DNA from: an uncultured Oceanospirillaceae bacterium
GTDB lineage: Bacteria; Pseudomonadota; Gammaproteobacteria; Pseudomonadales; Balneatricaceae
DNA: 64,000 nucleotides
Assembly (NCBI GenBank): GCA_937136055.1
Contig: CAKZOD010000073.1
Coordinates: 1-64,000, forward strand
Direction: 5' to 3'
Shown here: in pieces, positions 38,940 to 47,050 of the stretch
Numbering within the stretch: the stretch's first letter is position 1
Layout of the letters: every line of letters begins with the position of its first letter
The notes under the pieces: generated by a model
The model's database searches: none
Told to the model about the DNA's origin: nothing
Seen by the model: the letters and a program-made list of their open reading frames with translations, nothing else
Translations under genes and position numbers: made by a program

Positions 38940-41000
38940 ATGAACAAATTTTTAAGACTTGCAGTGACACCGTTAATTTTCATTCCGGTTTTTAATTTCG
39001 CACAAGCACAGACATCTATAAGTACGCTATCTGCAGAGAAAATACACTCAGCAACTTTAAAAGAAATTGTTTACTCGTTAAATAAAAAACACTACAACAA
39101 AATTGCTATTAACGATGAGCTATCAAGCAATCTTCTCGATAACTACCTCAAATCACTAGACCCATCTCGCGTCTATTTTTATCAAAAAGATATCAAAGAA
39201 TTTGAGAGCTTACGCTACAAGTTAGACGACCAAATAAACCAAAGCAAAGTAGATGCAGGCTATATTATTTATAATCGCCTTCAGCAGCGTATTTTAGAAA
39301 GAGTTAAATACTCGATAGAGCGTTTAGAGTCCGATAAAAAGTTTGATTTCACGATAAATGAAGACTATGAAACGCAGCGTGAATCGACAGCTTGGGTGAA
39401 AACAGAAAAAGAGATGAACAACCTTTGGCGCAAGCGCCTTAAAAGTTCAATCTTAAACCTCACCTTAGAAGATCAAACGAATCAAGAAGCGAGAGCGAAG
39501 CTAGTCAAACGCTATACTAATCAACTAAAGCGTGTTGAACAAACCAACAGTGAAGATGTTTTCCAAGCCTATGTAAACAATATCACTCAGCTTTATGATC
39601 CTCACACTGCATATTTTTCACCTCGAAATTCAGAGAATTTTAAAATTAACATGAGCTTATCCCTACAAGGGATTGGTGCTGTTCTTCAAAGCGAAGATGA
39701 ATTCACCAAAATTGTTAGGCTCATTCCATCAGGTCCTGCTGATAAAACAGGCAAACTAAAAGCCAATGATAAAATTGTCGGCGTTGGGCAAGGAAAAAAC
39801 GGCGCGATTGAAGATATTATTGGCTGGCGCTTAGATGATGTTGTTCAGAAAATTCGCGGCAAAAAAGGCACTATTGTTAAACTACAAGTTGTTGGCAGTG
39901 ACAGTAAATCTTTAGAGCGCAAAACTATTTTAATCACTCGCGATAAGGTAAAGCTAGAAGAACAATCTGCACAAAAGAAAATCATCAAATCCACGGTTGA
40001 TGGAAAAGAATACAAAATTGGTGTCATTGATATTCCAACTTTTTACATCGACTTCGCTGCATCCCAGCGTGGCGACAAGAACTATAAAAGTGTGACCCGT
40101 GACGTTAAGAAGCTCATTAACGAGCTCAAAGAAGAAAACATCGACGGCTTGCTGATTGATTTAAGAAACAATGGCGGTGGAGCACTGCCTGAGGCGAATG
40201 ATCTAGCGGGTTTATTTATGCGCATTGGTGCAACCGTTCAAATCAAATACTCTAACGGTAGTGTCGGCCCACTATATGATAATGATCCGAATATTACTTA
40301 CACAGGTCCATTAGGTGTCATCGTCAATCGACAAAGCGCGTCTGCATCTGAAATATTTGCAGGTGCTATTCAAGACCACCACCGCGGCATTATTATCGGC
40401 AGCCAAACATTTGGTAAAGGTACTGTTCAAACACTTAGCCCCCTTAACCACGGCAGACTCAAATTAACTCACGCTAAATTTTACCGCATCTCTGGTGAGA
40501 GCACACAAAACAAAGGCGTCATGCCAGATATCATACTGCCCGGCCTATTAGATAACAGCGATTATGGTGAGAGCACATTAGATAATGCACTGCCTTGGGA
40601 TACTGTTCGTGCTGTAAAAGGTTTTAATGATCTAGACTTAAGCTCTTTCTTCAATAAGATTATTAGCAAAAGTGAGCAGCGCCGTAAAAACCTTGCGGAT
40701 TTCAAATATATGAAATCTAAAATTGCACACAGTGAAGAACTTAAAAAGAACACCACTATCTCACTCAACAAAAAACTGTACAAAGAAAACTTGGCAGCGG
40801 AAAAACAATGGCTTGTTAATGCTGAAAACAAACGCCGTATGGATCAGAACCTTCCGCCTGTAAAAACACTTGAAGATATCGAAAACTCAGAAGAAAAGGA
40901 TAGCTTAGGCCGCCCAATCAAGCCTGAGTCAAATGCAATATTACAAGAAAGCGTCAATATTCTTATTGATATGAAAAAATTACTGCAAACAAAAAGTTAA
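38940..41000 (+). CDS. prc: Tail-specific periplasmic protease Prc (CtpA family)
   Basis: A serine protease cutting from C-terminal nonpolar tails, active in murein hydrolase turnover and envelope maintenance. The 686-residue protein has a cleavable signal peptide ending FNFAQAQ, an N-terminal helical domain, a PDZ domain at about 230-310 (LSLQGIGAVLQSEDEF, VRLIPSGPADKTGKL) and the protease core. Core motifs are GLLIDLRNNGGGALPEA, NRQSASASEIFAGAI (catalytic Ser) and IIGSQTFGKGTVQ (catalytic Lys). Length matches E. coli Prc (682). The next gene starts 9 bases on, so co-transcription is near certain. Confidence 0.95.
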   Translation: MNKFLRLAVTPLIFIPVFNFAQAQTSISTLSAEKIHSATLKEIVYSLNKKHYNKIAINDELSSNLLDNYLKSLDPSRVYFYQKDIKEFESLRYKLDDQINQSKVDAGYIIYNRLQQRILERVKYSIERLESDKKFDFTINEDYETQRESTAWVKTEKEMNNLWRKRLKSSILNLTLEDQTNQEARAKLVKRYTNQLKRVEQTNSEDVFQAYVNNITQLYDPHTAYFSPRNSENFKINMSLSLQGIGAVLQSEDEFTKIVRLIPSGPADKTGKLKANDKIVGVGQGKNGAIEDIIGWRLDDVVQKIRGKKGTIVKLQVVGSDSKSLERKTILITRDKVKLEEQSAQKKIIKSTVDGKEYKIGVIDIPTFYIDFAASQRGDKNYKSVTRDVKKLINELKEENIDGLLIDLRNNGGGALPEANDLAGLFMRIGATVQIKYSNGSVGPLYDNDPNITYTGPLGVIVNRQSASASEIFAGAIQDHHRGIIIGSQTFGKGTVQTLSPLNHGRLKLTHAKFYRISGESTQNKGVMPDIILPGLLDNSDYGESTLDNALPWDTVRAVKGFNDLDLSSFFNKIISKSEQRRKNLADFKYMKSKIAHSEELKKNTTISLNKKLYKENLAAEKQWLVNAENKRRMDQNLPPVKTLEDIENSEEKDSLGRPIKPESNAILQESVNILIDMKKLLQTKS

Positions 41001-41009
41001 TCGAAATTT

Positions 41010-41786
41010 ATGAGTGCCAAGAAAAAACCATTAGTTATCATTATCGCTGTTGTCGTCGTTGCCTTGCTAGGTGGCGGCGGCTACTTTGCGTATCTTAAAC
41101 TACAAGCTCAAACAGATGAAAATGTTAAAAACCTTGAAGGTGCTGGTGATGTATTAGTCGGTGATGCCTACAAGCCTAAAGATGATGATCTTTCTGAAGA
41201 GCAAATGGCGCCTACTATTGATGCCAAGCTGAAACCTTCCAAAAAAGTTTTACGCTCCTTACAAAAAGAAAACGTTAAATTAAGTGTTGAGATTATTCAG
41301 CTGCAAGAACAGATCGAAGGGCTTAAAAAAGAAATCGACGAGCTTGAAGAGTACAAAATGACCAATGAGCGTTTTGCACCTAAGCGTATTCAAGATGAAA
41401 TGGCAGATGTCGAGCGCCTAGTAAAAGCATTTCTTTTGGATTCAACTGATGCCGAGCGCTTTAGCGTAGTGCAGATTGAAATCATGGCTGCCGCTAGCGC
41501 ACTTGAATATAAAGAATACATTATGCGCAACCGCTTAATGGTGACGAAACAGCAACGCGCAAAACTTGCGACAGAATTTCTTCCAGGCTATGCGTTTTGT
41601 GTTGGTGACGGTATTGAACTTGCCGCTAATAATGCTCGCGAGTTCGACTTAATTGCCAGCAAATTTCGTGGCACAACCATCCTTGCACTACCACGAAAGC
41701 TACAAAAAGATTTAGATGCTGTTGTCACACCTTGTCAAAATGCCTTACGCGCGCAGCTTGATGAAGGTTTAGCTGCAGAAAGCTAA
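41010..41786 (+). CDS. Membrane-anchored coiled-coil protein of unknown function
   Basis: A 258-residue protein. One N-terminal transmembrane anchor (PLVIIIAVVVVALLGGGGYF) leaves the rest outside in the periplasm. About 80-120 is a strongly predicted coiled coil (LQKENVKLSVEIIQLQEQIE). A helical C-terminal domain follows, with two cysteines (FCVGDGIE and VTPCQNAL) that could pair. No family is recognised. Starting 9 bases after prc, it may be a partner, adaptor or substrate of that protease; this is inference from position only. Confidence 0.8.
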   Translation: MSAKKKPLVIIIAVVVVALLGGGGYFAYLKLQAQTDENVKNLEGAGDVLVGDAYKPKDDDLSEEQMAPTIDAKLKPSKKVLRSLQKENVKLSVEIIQLQEQIEGLKKEIDELEEYKMTNERFAPKRIQDEMADVERLVKAFLLDSTDAERFSVVQIEIMAAASALEYKEYIMRNRLMVTKQQRAKLATEFLPGYAFCVGDGIELAANNAREFDLIASKFRGTTILALPRKLQKDLDAVVTPCQNALRAQLDEGLAAES

Positions 41787-41801
41787 CTTCGCAAACAATC
41801 A

Positions 41802-41844
41802 CCTTAGCGCGTTAATTGAGTTAGGCTCAATTAACGCGCTAAGG
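41802..41844 (+). terminator. 19-bp perfect inverted repeat after the prc operon
   Basis: The arms are 41802-41820 and 41826-41844, beginning CCTTAGCGCGTTAATTGAG, with a five-base loop. It lies 15 bases past the stop. It is far stronger than most terminators but has no T-run on the plus strand, so it may instead protect the 3' end or mark a recombination or binding site. Confidence 0.6.
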
Positions 41845-42035
41845 CTAATAAACTAACCAATAAGAAGACAAACACAACAAAACATCCTCACATTCAATTA
41901 GATAAAGATCAATATCGTATTATTTTCTGCACAATACTCCATACTACACCTCCTTTAAATATCGACTACTTCGCTTCTTGTAAATATCTACGCGCCAATC
42001 ACTTTTTTAATCACAAAATCATCTATGGGTTAGCT

Positions 42036-42063
42036 TTGCACTACTTAAAGAATACTGTACAAT
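42036..42063 (+). promoter_or_regulatory. Candidate rpsA promoter
   Basis: TTGCAC (42036-42041) and TACAAT (42058-42063) are separated by 16 bases, resembling a sigma-70 promoter with a good -10 and a fair -35. It would start about 145 bases before the rpsA ATG. Confidence 0.45.
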
Positions 42064-42131
42064 GCGCCCTCCATATTCTAGTAATGATGTATTGACCAGC
42101 CATTGGATACATTAATTACTTATAATCTGAC

Positions 42132-42153
42132 CCTGCATCGCTGGTGATGTAGG
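42132..42153 (+). promoter_or_regulatory. Leader hairpin upstream of rpsA, possible S1 autoregulatory element
   Basis: CCTGCATC and GATGTAGG flank a short loop within the rpsA leader, about 65 bases before the start codon. In E. coli S1 represses its own synthesis through a structured leader without a classical Shine-Dalgarno box. The region before this ATG also lacks a strong box (AATAGGACATTTTC). The regulatory role is inferred. Confidence 0.35.
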
Positions 42154-42215
42154 TTATGTGCTCAATAGATTCAATCATTTAATTATCTATTGCGGCCCAA
42201 AAATAGGACATTTTC

Positions 42216-43895
42216 ATGAGCGAAAGCTTTGCTGAACTGTTTGAAGAATCTCTTCTTACGCTAGATATGAAACCTGGAACTTTAGTAACAGGTGAAGTTG
42301 TTGATATCGATAGTGACTGGGTTACTGTTAACGCTGGACTTAAGTCTGAAGCTGTTATCCCACGTGGCCAATTCGTTAACGATGCAGGCGAATTAGAAAT
42401 TCAAATCGGCGATAGTGTTAAAGTATCTCTTGAAGCAGTTGAAGACGGCTTCGGTGAGACTAAACTTTCTCGCGAAAAAGCGAAACGCGCAGAAGCTTGG
42501 GAAGTACTACAAGCTAAATTTGACGCTGAAGAAACTGTACAAGGTTTCATCAACGGAAAAGTTAAAGGCGGTTTCACTGTTAACGTTAACAACATCCAGG
42601 GCTTCCTACCAGGTTCACTAGTAGATGTACGCCCAGTACGTGACGTTGACCATCTTGAAGGTCAAACTCTTGATTTTAAACTAATCAAGCTAGATCCTAA
42701 GCGTAACAACATCGTTGTTTCACGTCGTGCTGTACTTCAAGAAGCTAACAGCGCACAACGCGATGAAATTCTTGCTGCTCTAGAAGAAGGCCAAACAGCT
42801 AAAGGTTTCGTTAAGAACCTTACTAACTACGGTGCTTTCATCGATCTAGGCGGTGTTGACGGACTTCTACATATCACAGATATGGCTTGGAAGCGCATTT
42901 CTCACCCAAGTGAAATGCTAAACCCAGGTGATGAAATCTCTGTTAAGATCATCAAGTTCGACAAAGATTCAGGTCGTATCTCTCTAGGTCTTAAGCAACT
43001 TTCTGAAGATCCATGGGAAGCAATTAAGAAGCGCTACCCTGCAGGCTCTAAAGTACAAGCTAAAATCACTAACCTTACTGACTACGGCTGCTTCGCTTCA
43101 ATCGAAGATGGCGTTGAAGGTCTAGTACACGTTTCTGAAATGTCTTGGACTAACAAAAACATCCACCCATCTAAAGTTGTTCAAATCGGTGAATCTTTAG
43201 AAGTTATGATCTTGGATGTTGATGAAGAGCGTCGTCGTATTTCTCTAGGTATCAAACAGTGCACTGTTAATCCTTGGACTGCATTCTCAGAACAGTATGC
43301 AACTAACGATAAAGTATCTGGTTCTATCAAGACTATCACTGACTTCGGTATCTTTGTTGGTCTAGAAAACGAATTAGACGGCTTAGTTCACATGTCTGAC
43401 ATCAGCTGGGAAGGCGATCCAGAAGCATCTCTACGTGAATACAAGAAAGGCGACAACGTTGAAGCTGTTATCTTGTCAATCGACGCAGAGAAAGAGCGCA
43501 TCTCTCTTGGTATCAAGCAAATGGATAGCGATCCATTCGCAGAATTCGCAACTGCTAACGACAAAAACTCTATCGTTACTGGTAGCGTGAAGTCTGTTGA
43601 TGCGAAAGGCGCTGTAATCGAGCTTGCTGAAGGCATCGAAGGCTACTTGAAAGTTTCTGAAATCAGTGTTGATCGCATCGAAGATGCAACAACAGCATTG
43701 AAAGTAGGCGATTCTGTAGAAGCTAAGATCACAAACCTTGATCGTCGCAACCGCAACATCACTCTTTCTGTTAAAGCTAAAGATCAAGCTGACGAGAAAG
43801 CTGCTATTGCTGCTGTTCGCAACGTTGAAGTTAAGACTGCCGGTCCTACAACTATCGGTGATCTAATCAAAGCGCAAATGGCTAACAAAGACTAG
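42216..43895 (+). CDS. rpsA: 30S ribosomal protein S1
   Basis: The large RNA-binding ribosomal protein needed for initiation on structured mRNA. The 559-residue protein consists of six tandem S1 (OB-fold) domains. The clearest are [60 protein letters not shown] and [20 protein letters not shown]. The N-terminal [13 protein letters not shown] is the S2-binding helix. Length equals E. coli (557). Codon use is visibly biased compared with neighbours, as expected of a highly expressed gene. cmk, usually just upstream, is not adjacent. Confidence 0.98.
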   Translation: MSESFAELFEESLLTLDMKPGTLVTGEVVDIDSDWVTVNAGLKSEAVIPRGQFVNDAGELEIQIGDSVKVSLEAVEDGFGETKLSREKAKRAEAWEVLQAKFDAEETVQGFINGKVKGGFTVNVNNIQGFLPGSLVDVRPVRDVDHLEGQTLDFKLIKLDPKRNNIVVSRRAVLQEANSAQRDEILAALEEGQTAKGFVKNLTNYGAFIDLGGVDGLLHITDMAWKRISHPSEMLNPGDEISVKIIKFDKDSGRISLGLKQLSEDPWEAIKKRYPAGSKVQAKITNLTDYGCFASIEDGVEGLVHVSEMSWTNKNIHPSKVVQIGESLEVMILDVDEERRRISLGIKQCTVNPWTAFSEQYATNDKVSGSIKTITDFGIFVGLENELDGLVHMSDISWEGDPEASLREYKKGDNVEAVILSIDAEKERISLGIKQMDSDPFAEFATANDKNSIVTGSVKSVDAKGAVIELAEGIEGYLKVSEISVDRIEDATTALKVGDSVEAKITNLDRRNRNITLSVKAKDQADEKAAIAAVRNVEVKTAGPTTIGDLIKAQMANKD

Positions 43896-43940
43896 TCTTT
43901 AGTTACCTCGGGGTTTTAATTTTAAGCCCCTGCTTTACTA

Positions 43941-43967
43941 CTGCCAGCTCATGCTGGCAGTTTTTAT
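43941..43967 (+). terminator. Rho-independent terminator of rpsA
   Basis: CTGCCAGC (43941-43948) and GCTGGCAG (43953-43960) with a TCAT loop, followed by TTTTTATT. A second weaker hairpin (GGGG/CCCC) lies a few bases after the stop codon, giving tandem terminators. Confidence 0.9.
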
Positions 43968-44096
43968 TCCCCCTCTTCAAACCTTACCCAAAAACCAGCT
44001 TCTCATATTGCGCGCACAGAAACACCCGCAGCACCATACTTTACTGTTTCCAGGTTATGATTTCTTAAACAAGGCTTTACTTAAATTTAATACAAC

Positions 44097-44534
44097 TTAT
44101 AACAGCACGTAATCGATCAACTGCTCATCAGTAATATCTTTATCTGTCACTTCATAAACACTCAACACCGAAGCATGTGCTTTAATAACAGACTCTTTTT
44201 GACCTGTAACTAACGGGTGCCACTCAGGGAGCTCTTTCCCCTCATGAATTAATCGATAACTACAACTAGGGGGGAGCCAGTGAAACTCAGCAACATCTTC
44301 TGGCCTTAATTTGACGCAATTAGGGACTATATTCACCCTATTTTGATATTCTGTACAATAACAATTGGTTTTATCGAGAAGATGACAAACAACGGATGTG
44401 TAATGCACCTCTAAAGTCTCATCATCTTCAACTTTCTGCAGACAGCATAAGGCACAGCCATCACAAAGCGACTCCCATTCAGCAGGCGTCATTTGCTGTA
44501 GCGATTTACGCTGCCAAAACACTTGCTGAGCCAC
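44097..44534 (-). CDS. YcgN-family cysteine-cluster protein
   Basis: A 145-residue protein of the UPF0260/YcgN family, whose role is unknown. The cysteine cluster matches the family: SLCDGCALCCLQK near residue 30, VVCHLLDKTNCYCTEY about 20 residues later, and NCVKLRPEDVAEFHWLPPSC, seven or so cysteines suited to Fe-S or zinc binding. It begins 31 bases after the ycgL-like gene and forms part of the conserved rnd-ycgL-ycgN row, read in that order on the minus strand. Confidence 0.9.
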   Translation of the reverse strand: MAQQVFWQRKSLQQMTPAEWESLCDGCALCCLQKVEDDETLEVHYTSVVCHLLDKTNCYCTEYQNRVNIVPNCVKLRPEDVAEFHWLPPSCSYRLIHEGKELPEWHPLVTGQKESVIKAHASVLSVYEVTDKDITDEQLIDYVLL

Positions 44535-44565
44535 TATCCTTTCTCCTGTAAATATAACAGCACTA

Positions 44566-44853
44566 CTACTTAACGCCCGTTGTTGGTCTGTCTTGGTAAA
44601 GATTTAGCATGTAATCATCTTTAGGAGGCGGCATTTGCAGGTAAAAACCTTTCTCTGCTATATCGGCAAGCAACTTTGCAGTATCAACCCTTGCCAGCTC
44701 ACGATCGGCCTTTAAAGGCATATCCATGACATGAATAGCATTGCCAAATACACTCATCAAAGCTTCTGGCACCTTCTTTAGCTTATCCACTTTTTCAACA
44801 TAAAGGTACATTTCATCTTTCTTTGAGCTTTTATATATACTTAATAATTTCAT
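44566..44853 (-). CDS. YcgL-domain protein
   Basis: A 95-residue protein of the YcgL (UPF0745) family. The pattern includes LSIYKSSKKDEMYLYVEK at the start, KVPEALMSVFGNAIHVMDM and GFYLQMPPPKDDYMLN near the end, as in E. coli YcgL. The family has a structure but no established function. It is between rnd (36 bases upstream) and the ycgN-like gene, an order kept in many gammaproteobacteria, which suggests a link to RNA metabolism or division control. That link is inference. Confidence 0.9.
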   Translation of the reverse strand: MKLLSIYKSSKKDEMYLYVEKVDKLKKVPEALMSVFGNAIHVMDMPLKADRELARVDTAKLLADIAEKGFYLQMPPPKDDYMLNLYQDRPTTGVK

Positions 44854-44888
44854 ATTTTTCTCTATTACTTAAAGCCAATATTGGCTTT

Positions 44889-46067
44889 TTAGTATTGCGC
44901 CATCTCTGCAAGAATTGCCTCACCAAAAAGCTCAGAGCGCCAACCCATCAAACTTTTAGGTATTTGATACTGCCCATGCTGCTCTTTTGTTCTTACCAAA
45001 GCTTCTAAGTCTTTTTTACGCAGCACTAACTCAGGCACAATATCTTGCTCATCTGCTGCGCTTATTGCTATTTGCTTAAGCTTTCTAAAGCGCTTATTCC
45101 ACAATGGATCCAAAGGCTTTTTAATACCTTGAACAGGACCACTCTCTTTTAAACGCTCTTTAGCATTCGCTAGAATCTCGAGTATAGGCTCGCCATCTTC
45201 ACGAACACTTTTAGCTCGCATTTCTTCAATTTTGTGCAATTGAGCCACACTCGTTGGCCATTGATTGATAATAGAAATTATCGACTGGTTTTTTAACACC
45301 CAATTTCGAGGCATATTTCGACTACGACTTTCTCGCTCTCTCCATGAAGAAAGATCTTTTAAAGCGACTAGCTTGTAATCAGCTAATCCCCACATCTGAC
45401 TAAAACGCAGATAGTAATCTTCACTTTCAAGCGCCTCATTAACAGCCGCCACTTTCTCTACACTTTTTACGCTATCTTCAAGAAACCAACCATAACAATC
45501 ACGATGCTGTATCTGAGAAATTTGAAATTGATAAACGGCGACAAGGTAGGCAACATCAAGCGCAGCATATAGCTCCTGATTCTTTGTAAGTGGTCTCTGT
45601 AGCCAATTAGAGGTTGTTTCAGCCTTACCTATACTCACTTGCAACACCTGCTCAAGCATACGCTGCAAGCCCATTGTAAAACCCCAACCCAAAAAAGCAC
45701 CTGCTAGCTGAGTATCGTATAATGGCTGAGGCACAACACCTAAAAGCTTTCTAAAAAGCTCTAGATCCTCACTACCAGCATGGATAATTTTCAGCACTTT
45801 ACTCGACTGAAACACAACCTTTAAGGGTTCGTAATCAGTCACTTTTAACGGATCTATCAAGTAGCAACCCATATCATCGCCCACTTGAATCAAACCCGCC
45901 ACTGGGTAGAATGTATCAACTCTCTGAAACTCTGTATCTATGGCGATCATTGGCAGTGTAAGCCAACGATCACAATGAACTTTCAACAGCTCATTAGTAT
46001 CAATATACACAGGAGTTTGAGCACTTTTTTCAAGCGCCTTCCAATCATAACTTTTGATGTTTTTCAC
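44889..46067 (-). CDS. rnd: Ribonuclease D
   Basis: A 3'-5' exoribonuclease trimming tRNA precursors. The 392-residue protein has the DEDDy exonuclease motifs: MIAIDTEFQRVDTFYP (Asp-Glu), KIIHAGSEDLELFRK, YDTQLAGAF and LYAALDVAYLVAVYQ (Tyr and Asp). One or two HRDC domains follow (REAESRSRNMPRN-like region, WRERESRSRNMPRNWVLKN). Length is near E. coli RNase D (375). It lies at the head of the rnd-ycgL-ycgN set, 30 bases beyond the recR stop. Confidence 0.95.
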   Translation of the reverse strand: MKNIKSYDWKALEKSAQTPVYIDTNELLKVHCDRWLTLPMIAIDTEFQRVDTFYPVAGLIQVGDDMGCYLIDPLKVTDYEPLKVVFQSSKVLKIIHAGSEDLELFRKLLGVVPQPLYDTQLAGAFLGWGFTMGLQRMLEQVLQVSIGKAETTSNWLQRPLTKNQELYAALDVAYLVAVYQFQISQIQHRDCYGWFLEDSVKSVEKVAAVNEALESEDYYLRFSQMWGLADYKLVALKDLSSWRERESRSRNMPRNWVLKNQSIISIINQWPTSVAQLHKIEEMRAKSVREDGEPILEILANAKERLKESGPVQGIKKPLDPLWNKRFRKLKQIAISAADEQDIVPELVLRKKDLEALVRTKEQHGQYQIPKSLMGWRSELFGEAILAEMAQY

Positions 46068-46097
46068 CTATACTTCTCATCAGCTCAAACACTTTTA

Positions 46098-46694
46098 CTA
46101 AAGCGCTCTTCTTCCGGCAATGGCGTGAGCAAGCGTACCACCATCAACATACTCAAGCTCCCCACCGACAGGCACCCCATGGGCAATTCTAGAAACCTTA
46201 AAACCACTATCACGCAATTGCTCTGCGATATAATGCGCGGTCGCCTCCCCCTCTACAGTTGGGTTTGTCGCCAATATCAGTTCATTCACTGCTTGCTCTG
46301 ATAAGCGCGTTAACAACTTATCGATACCAATATCTTTCGGGCCAATTCCATCTAGAGGAGAAAGATGCCCCCCGAGCACAAAATACAATCCGTTAAAACC
46401 GCCTGTTTGTTCAACCGCTAAAACATCCATTGGTGTTTCAACAACACACAACAGACTATTATTACGTGAACTATCATCACACACTTCACAAACGTCAGTT
46501 TCACTGAGGGTCGAGCACATCTCACAGCGCCCTAACTCTGCAATTGATTTTTGCAGCACTTGCGCCAATACTAATGCAGCGTCTTGCTCTCTTTCTAAAA
46601 GATGAAATGCCATTCGCTGAGCGGATTTCGGACCAACCCCAGGAAGGCATCGCAATGCATTAATAAGCTGTTGAATTAATGGAGATAAAGACAT
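46098..46694 (-). CDS. recR: Recombination mediator RecR
   Basis: RecR acts with RecF and RecO to load RecA on gapped DNA. The about 198-residue protein has an N-terminal helix-hairpin-helix ([20 protein letters not shown]), a four-cysteine zinc finger ([16 protein letters not shown]), a Toprim domain ([19 protein letters not shown]) and the C-terminal [22 protein letters not shown] at 46694 is one base after the ybaB stop, so the two are translationally coupled. The upstream frame start at 46742 would overlap ybaB and is not favoured. Confidence 0.96.
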   Translation of the reverse strand: MSLSPLIQQLINALRCLPGVGPKSAQRMAFHLLEREQDAALVLAQVLQKSIAELGRCEMCSTLSETDVCEVCDDSSRNNSLLCVVETPMDVLAVEQTGGFNGLYFVLGGHLSPLDGIGPKDIGIDKLLTRLSEQAVNELILATNPTVEGEATAHYIAEQLRDSGFKVSRIAHGVPVGGELEYVDGGTLAHAIAGRRAL

Positions 46695-46695
46695 A

Positions 46696-47022
46696 TTAAA
46701 ATGGCATTTTGAAGCCAGGTGGTAAGCCCATGCCACCTGCAACTTTACCCATTTCTTCCTTTGAATGTTTCTCTACTTTGCGCACTGCATCATTAACAGC
46801 TGCTGCAATCAGATCTTCAAGAATCTCTTTATCTTCAGACATCAAGCTTGCATCGATGTTAACGTTTTTAACATCGTGACTACCATTCATCGCAATTTTT
46901 ACTAGCCCGGCACCTGACTCACCTGTAACCTCAAATTTAGCCACTGCTTCTTGCGCTTTTTGCATGTCTTCTTGCATCTTTTGCGCTTGCTTCATGATGC
47001 CTTCCATTCCGCCTTTCATCAT
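46696..47022 (-). CDS. YbaB/EbfC-family nucleoid-associated protein
   Basis: A small dimeric DNA-binding protein of about 108 residues. [40 protein letters not shown] and [20 protein letters not shown] are the YbaB signature, and the end [13 protein letters not shown] is typical of gammaproteobacterial forms. It is in the conserved dnaX-ybaB-recR operon, 28 bases after dnaX. The first Met or the second (one codon later) could be used. Confidence 0.95.
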   Translation of the reverse strand: MMKGGMEGIMKQAQKMQEDMQKAQEAVAKFEVTGESGAGLVKIAMNGSHDVKNVNIDASLMSEDKEILEDLIAAAVNDAVRKVEKHSKEEMGKVAGGMGLPPGFKMPF

Positions 47023-47050
47023 AATACTTTTATCTCTACTCTTTTACGGT

